Below are positions 63,620 to 64,000 of a stretch of DNA of 64,000 nt, one piece after another (the first letter of the stretch is position 1; every line of letters starts with the position of its first letter). Under the pieces are notes generated by a model. The model searched no databases and was not told the DNA's origin. It was given only the letters and a program-made list of their open reading frames with translations. The position numbers and the translations under genes are program-made. Source of the stretch: Ruminococcus sp. JC304 (GTDB lineage Bacteria; Bacillota; Clostridia; Lachnospirales; Lachnospiraceae); NCBI GenBank assembly GCA_000285855.2, contig HE978651.1:764689-828688 (forward strand), in the 5' to 3' direction.

Positions 63620-64000
63620 AGAACAAATGGAATAATATAGCACCGGAAGTACCACAGGATTTTCATGAGAAATTTGAAGAGACACTGAGACATATTGAGC
63701 AGGCAGATGCAGTTGATAAAAAATACAAAAGAAAAAGATTCAGTGGCCGATTACTGATTGTAGCAGCAGTGATCTGTACAGGCATGGGAGTAACAGTGGC
63801 GGCAAAAGAATTCTTTAAATGGAATGACCATCTGTTAAAAAGACTGGAACCCTCTGAGGAACAGCAGGAAACGATGCAGGAATCAAACTATATTCAGAAT
63901 ATAGACCAGTCTGTAACACAAAATGGTGTGACAGTTACCCTGACAGATTCTATTCAGGATCAGGGATTCCTGTATGCTTTTTTTGAAGTGAAAACAGAGG
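63613..64000 (+). CDS. DUF4179-domain putative anti-sigma factor, truncated by window edge
   Basis: About 129 residues visible from ATG 63613; the gene runs past 64000 and overlaps the sigma gene by seven bases. A cytoplasmic N-terminal region (EVPQDFHEKFEETLRHIEQ) precedes one membrane helix (GRLLIVAAVICTGMGVTVAA, about 50-69), then the extracellular DUF4179 domain begins (VTQNGVTVTLTDSIQDQGFL). The layout fits an anti-sigma or sensor partner of the ECF factor. The repeating xxNGVxVTLxD motif is typical of DUF4179. Confidence 0.88.
   Translation, partial: MLENKWNNIAPEVPQDFHEKFEETLRHIEQADAVDKKYKRKRFSGRLLIVAAVICTGMGVTVAAKEFFKWNDHLLKRLEPSEEQQETMQESNYIQNIDQSVTQNGVTVTLTDSIQDQGFLYAFFEVKTE

Overview
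The window looks like a chromosomal segment of an anaerobic gut Firmicute of the Lachnospiraceae, probably Blautia or a close relative. This rests on moderate GC, strong AGGAGG-type ribosome binding sites, PolC-type polymerase, CodY, a CIRCE element before groES, class III fructose-1,6-bisphosphatase, purine synthesis split into separate IMP cyclohydrolase and AICAR transformylase genes, and tRNA genes without an encoded CCA end. The genus is an inference from remembered gene content, not from a database search.

Layout. 1-4.7 kb: the 5' part of a cobaltochelatase gene (minus strand), then a carbohydrate locus of a GH172 (DUF2961) enzyme, an AraC regulator and a GH13 alpha-glucosidase. 4.9-8.5 kb: lipid kinase, thymidylate synthase, dihydrofolate reductase and a convergent branched-chain aminotransferase. 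8.7-19.5 kb: an XpaC-like/TelA pair, ispG, polC, fbp and an anchored envelope protein. 19.6-24.6 kb: a small Xre regulator, yifB/comM, dprA and topA. 24.9-33.7 kb: codY, groESL, guaB with a hairpin-rich leader, an amidase, and purO plus AICAR transformylase behind a ZTP riboswitch. 33.7-40.3 kb: a very large palindrome, tRNA-Gly, a 3D-domain wall protein, O-acetylhomoserine sulfhydrylase, tRNA-Phe, an iron alcohol dehydrogenase and glyA, with repeated hairpin elements on both sides of glyA. 40.3-44.6 kb: thioredoxin reductase/thioredoxin, a B12-type radical SAM protein, a 35-residue membrane peptide, an AIR-synthase-like protein and trmL. 44.6-58.9 kb: ABC-F protein, TetR regulator, oleate hydratase, adenine deaminase, a mutS2-response regulator-histidine kinase operon, tRNA-Leu, yhaM and rlmD. 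58.97-62.0 kb: an accessory patch with a TnpV gene, an AT-rich Xre-membrane protein, a deleted second TnpV copy, a yjdF riboswitch with its gene, a lipoprotein and an IS3-type transposase tail. 62.0-64 kb: a secreted protein and an ECF sigma factor overlapping a DUF4179 gene that runs off the window.

Functional links. One-carbon and nucleotide metabolism dominates: thyA, folA, glyA, purO, AICAR transformylase, guaB and adenine deaminase, with a ZTP riboswitch sensing 10-formyl-THF shortage. The thioredoxin reductase lacks the usual NADPH-binding motifs and may be ferredoxin-driven.

The most unusual DNA is repetitive. There is an in-frame palindromic insertion inside rlmD (58575-58661), a 145-bp MITE-like element with a perfect 8-bp target duplication (30370-30530), a roughly 290-bp near-perfect inverted repeat directly after the AICAR transformylase stop codon (33719-34009), and a repeated 63-65 bp stem-loop flanking glyA. 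No complete defence system, CRISPR array or prophage is visible.
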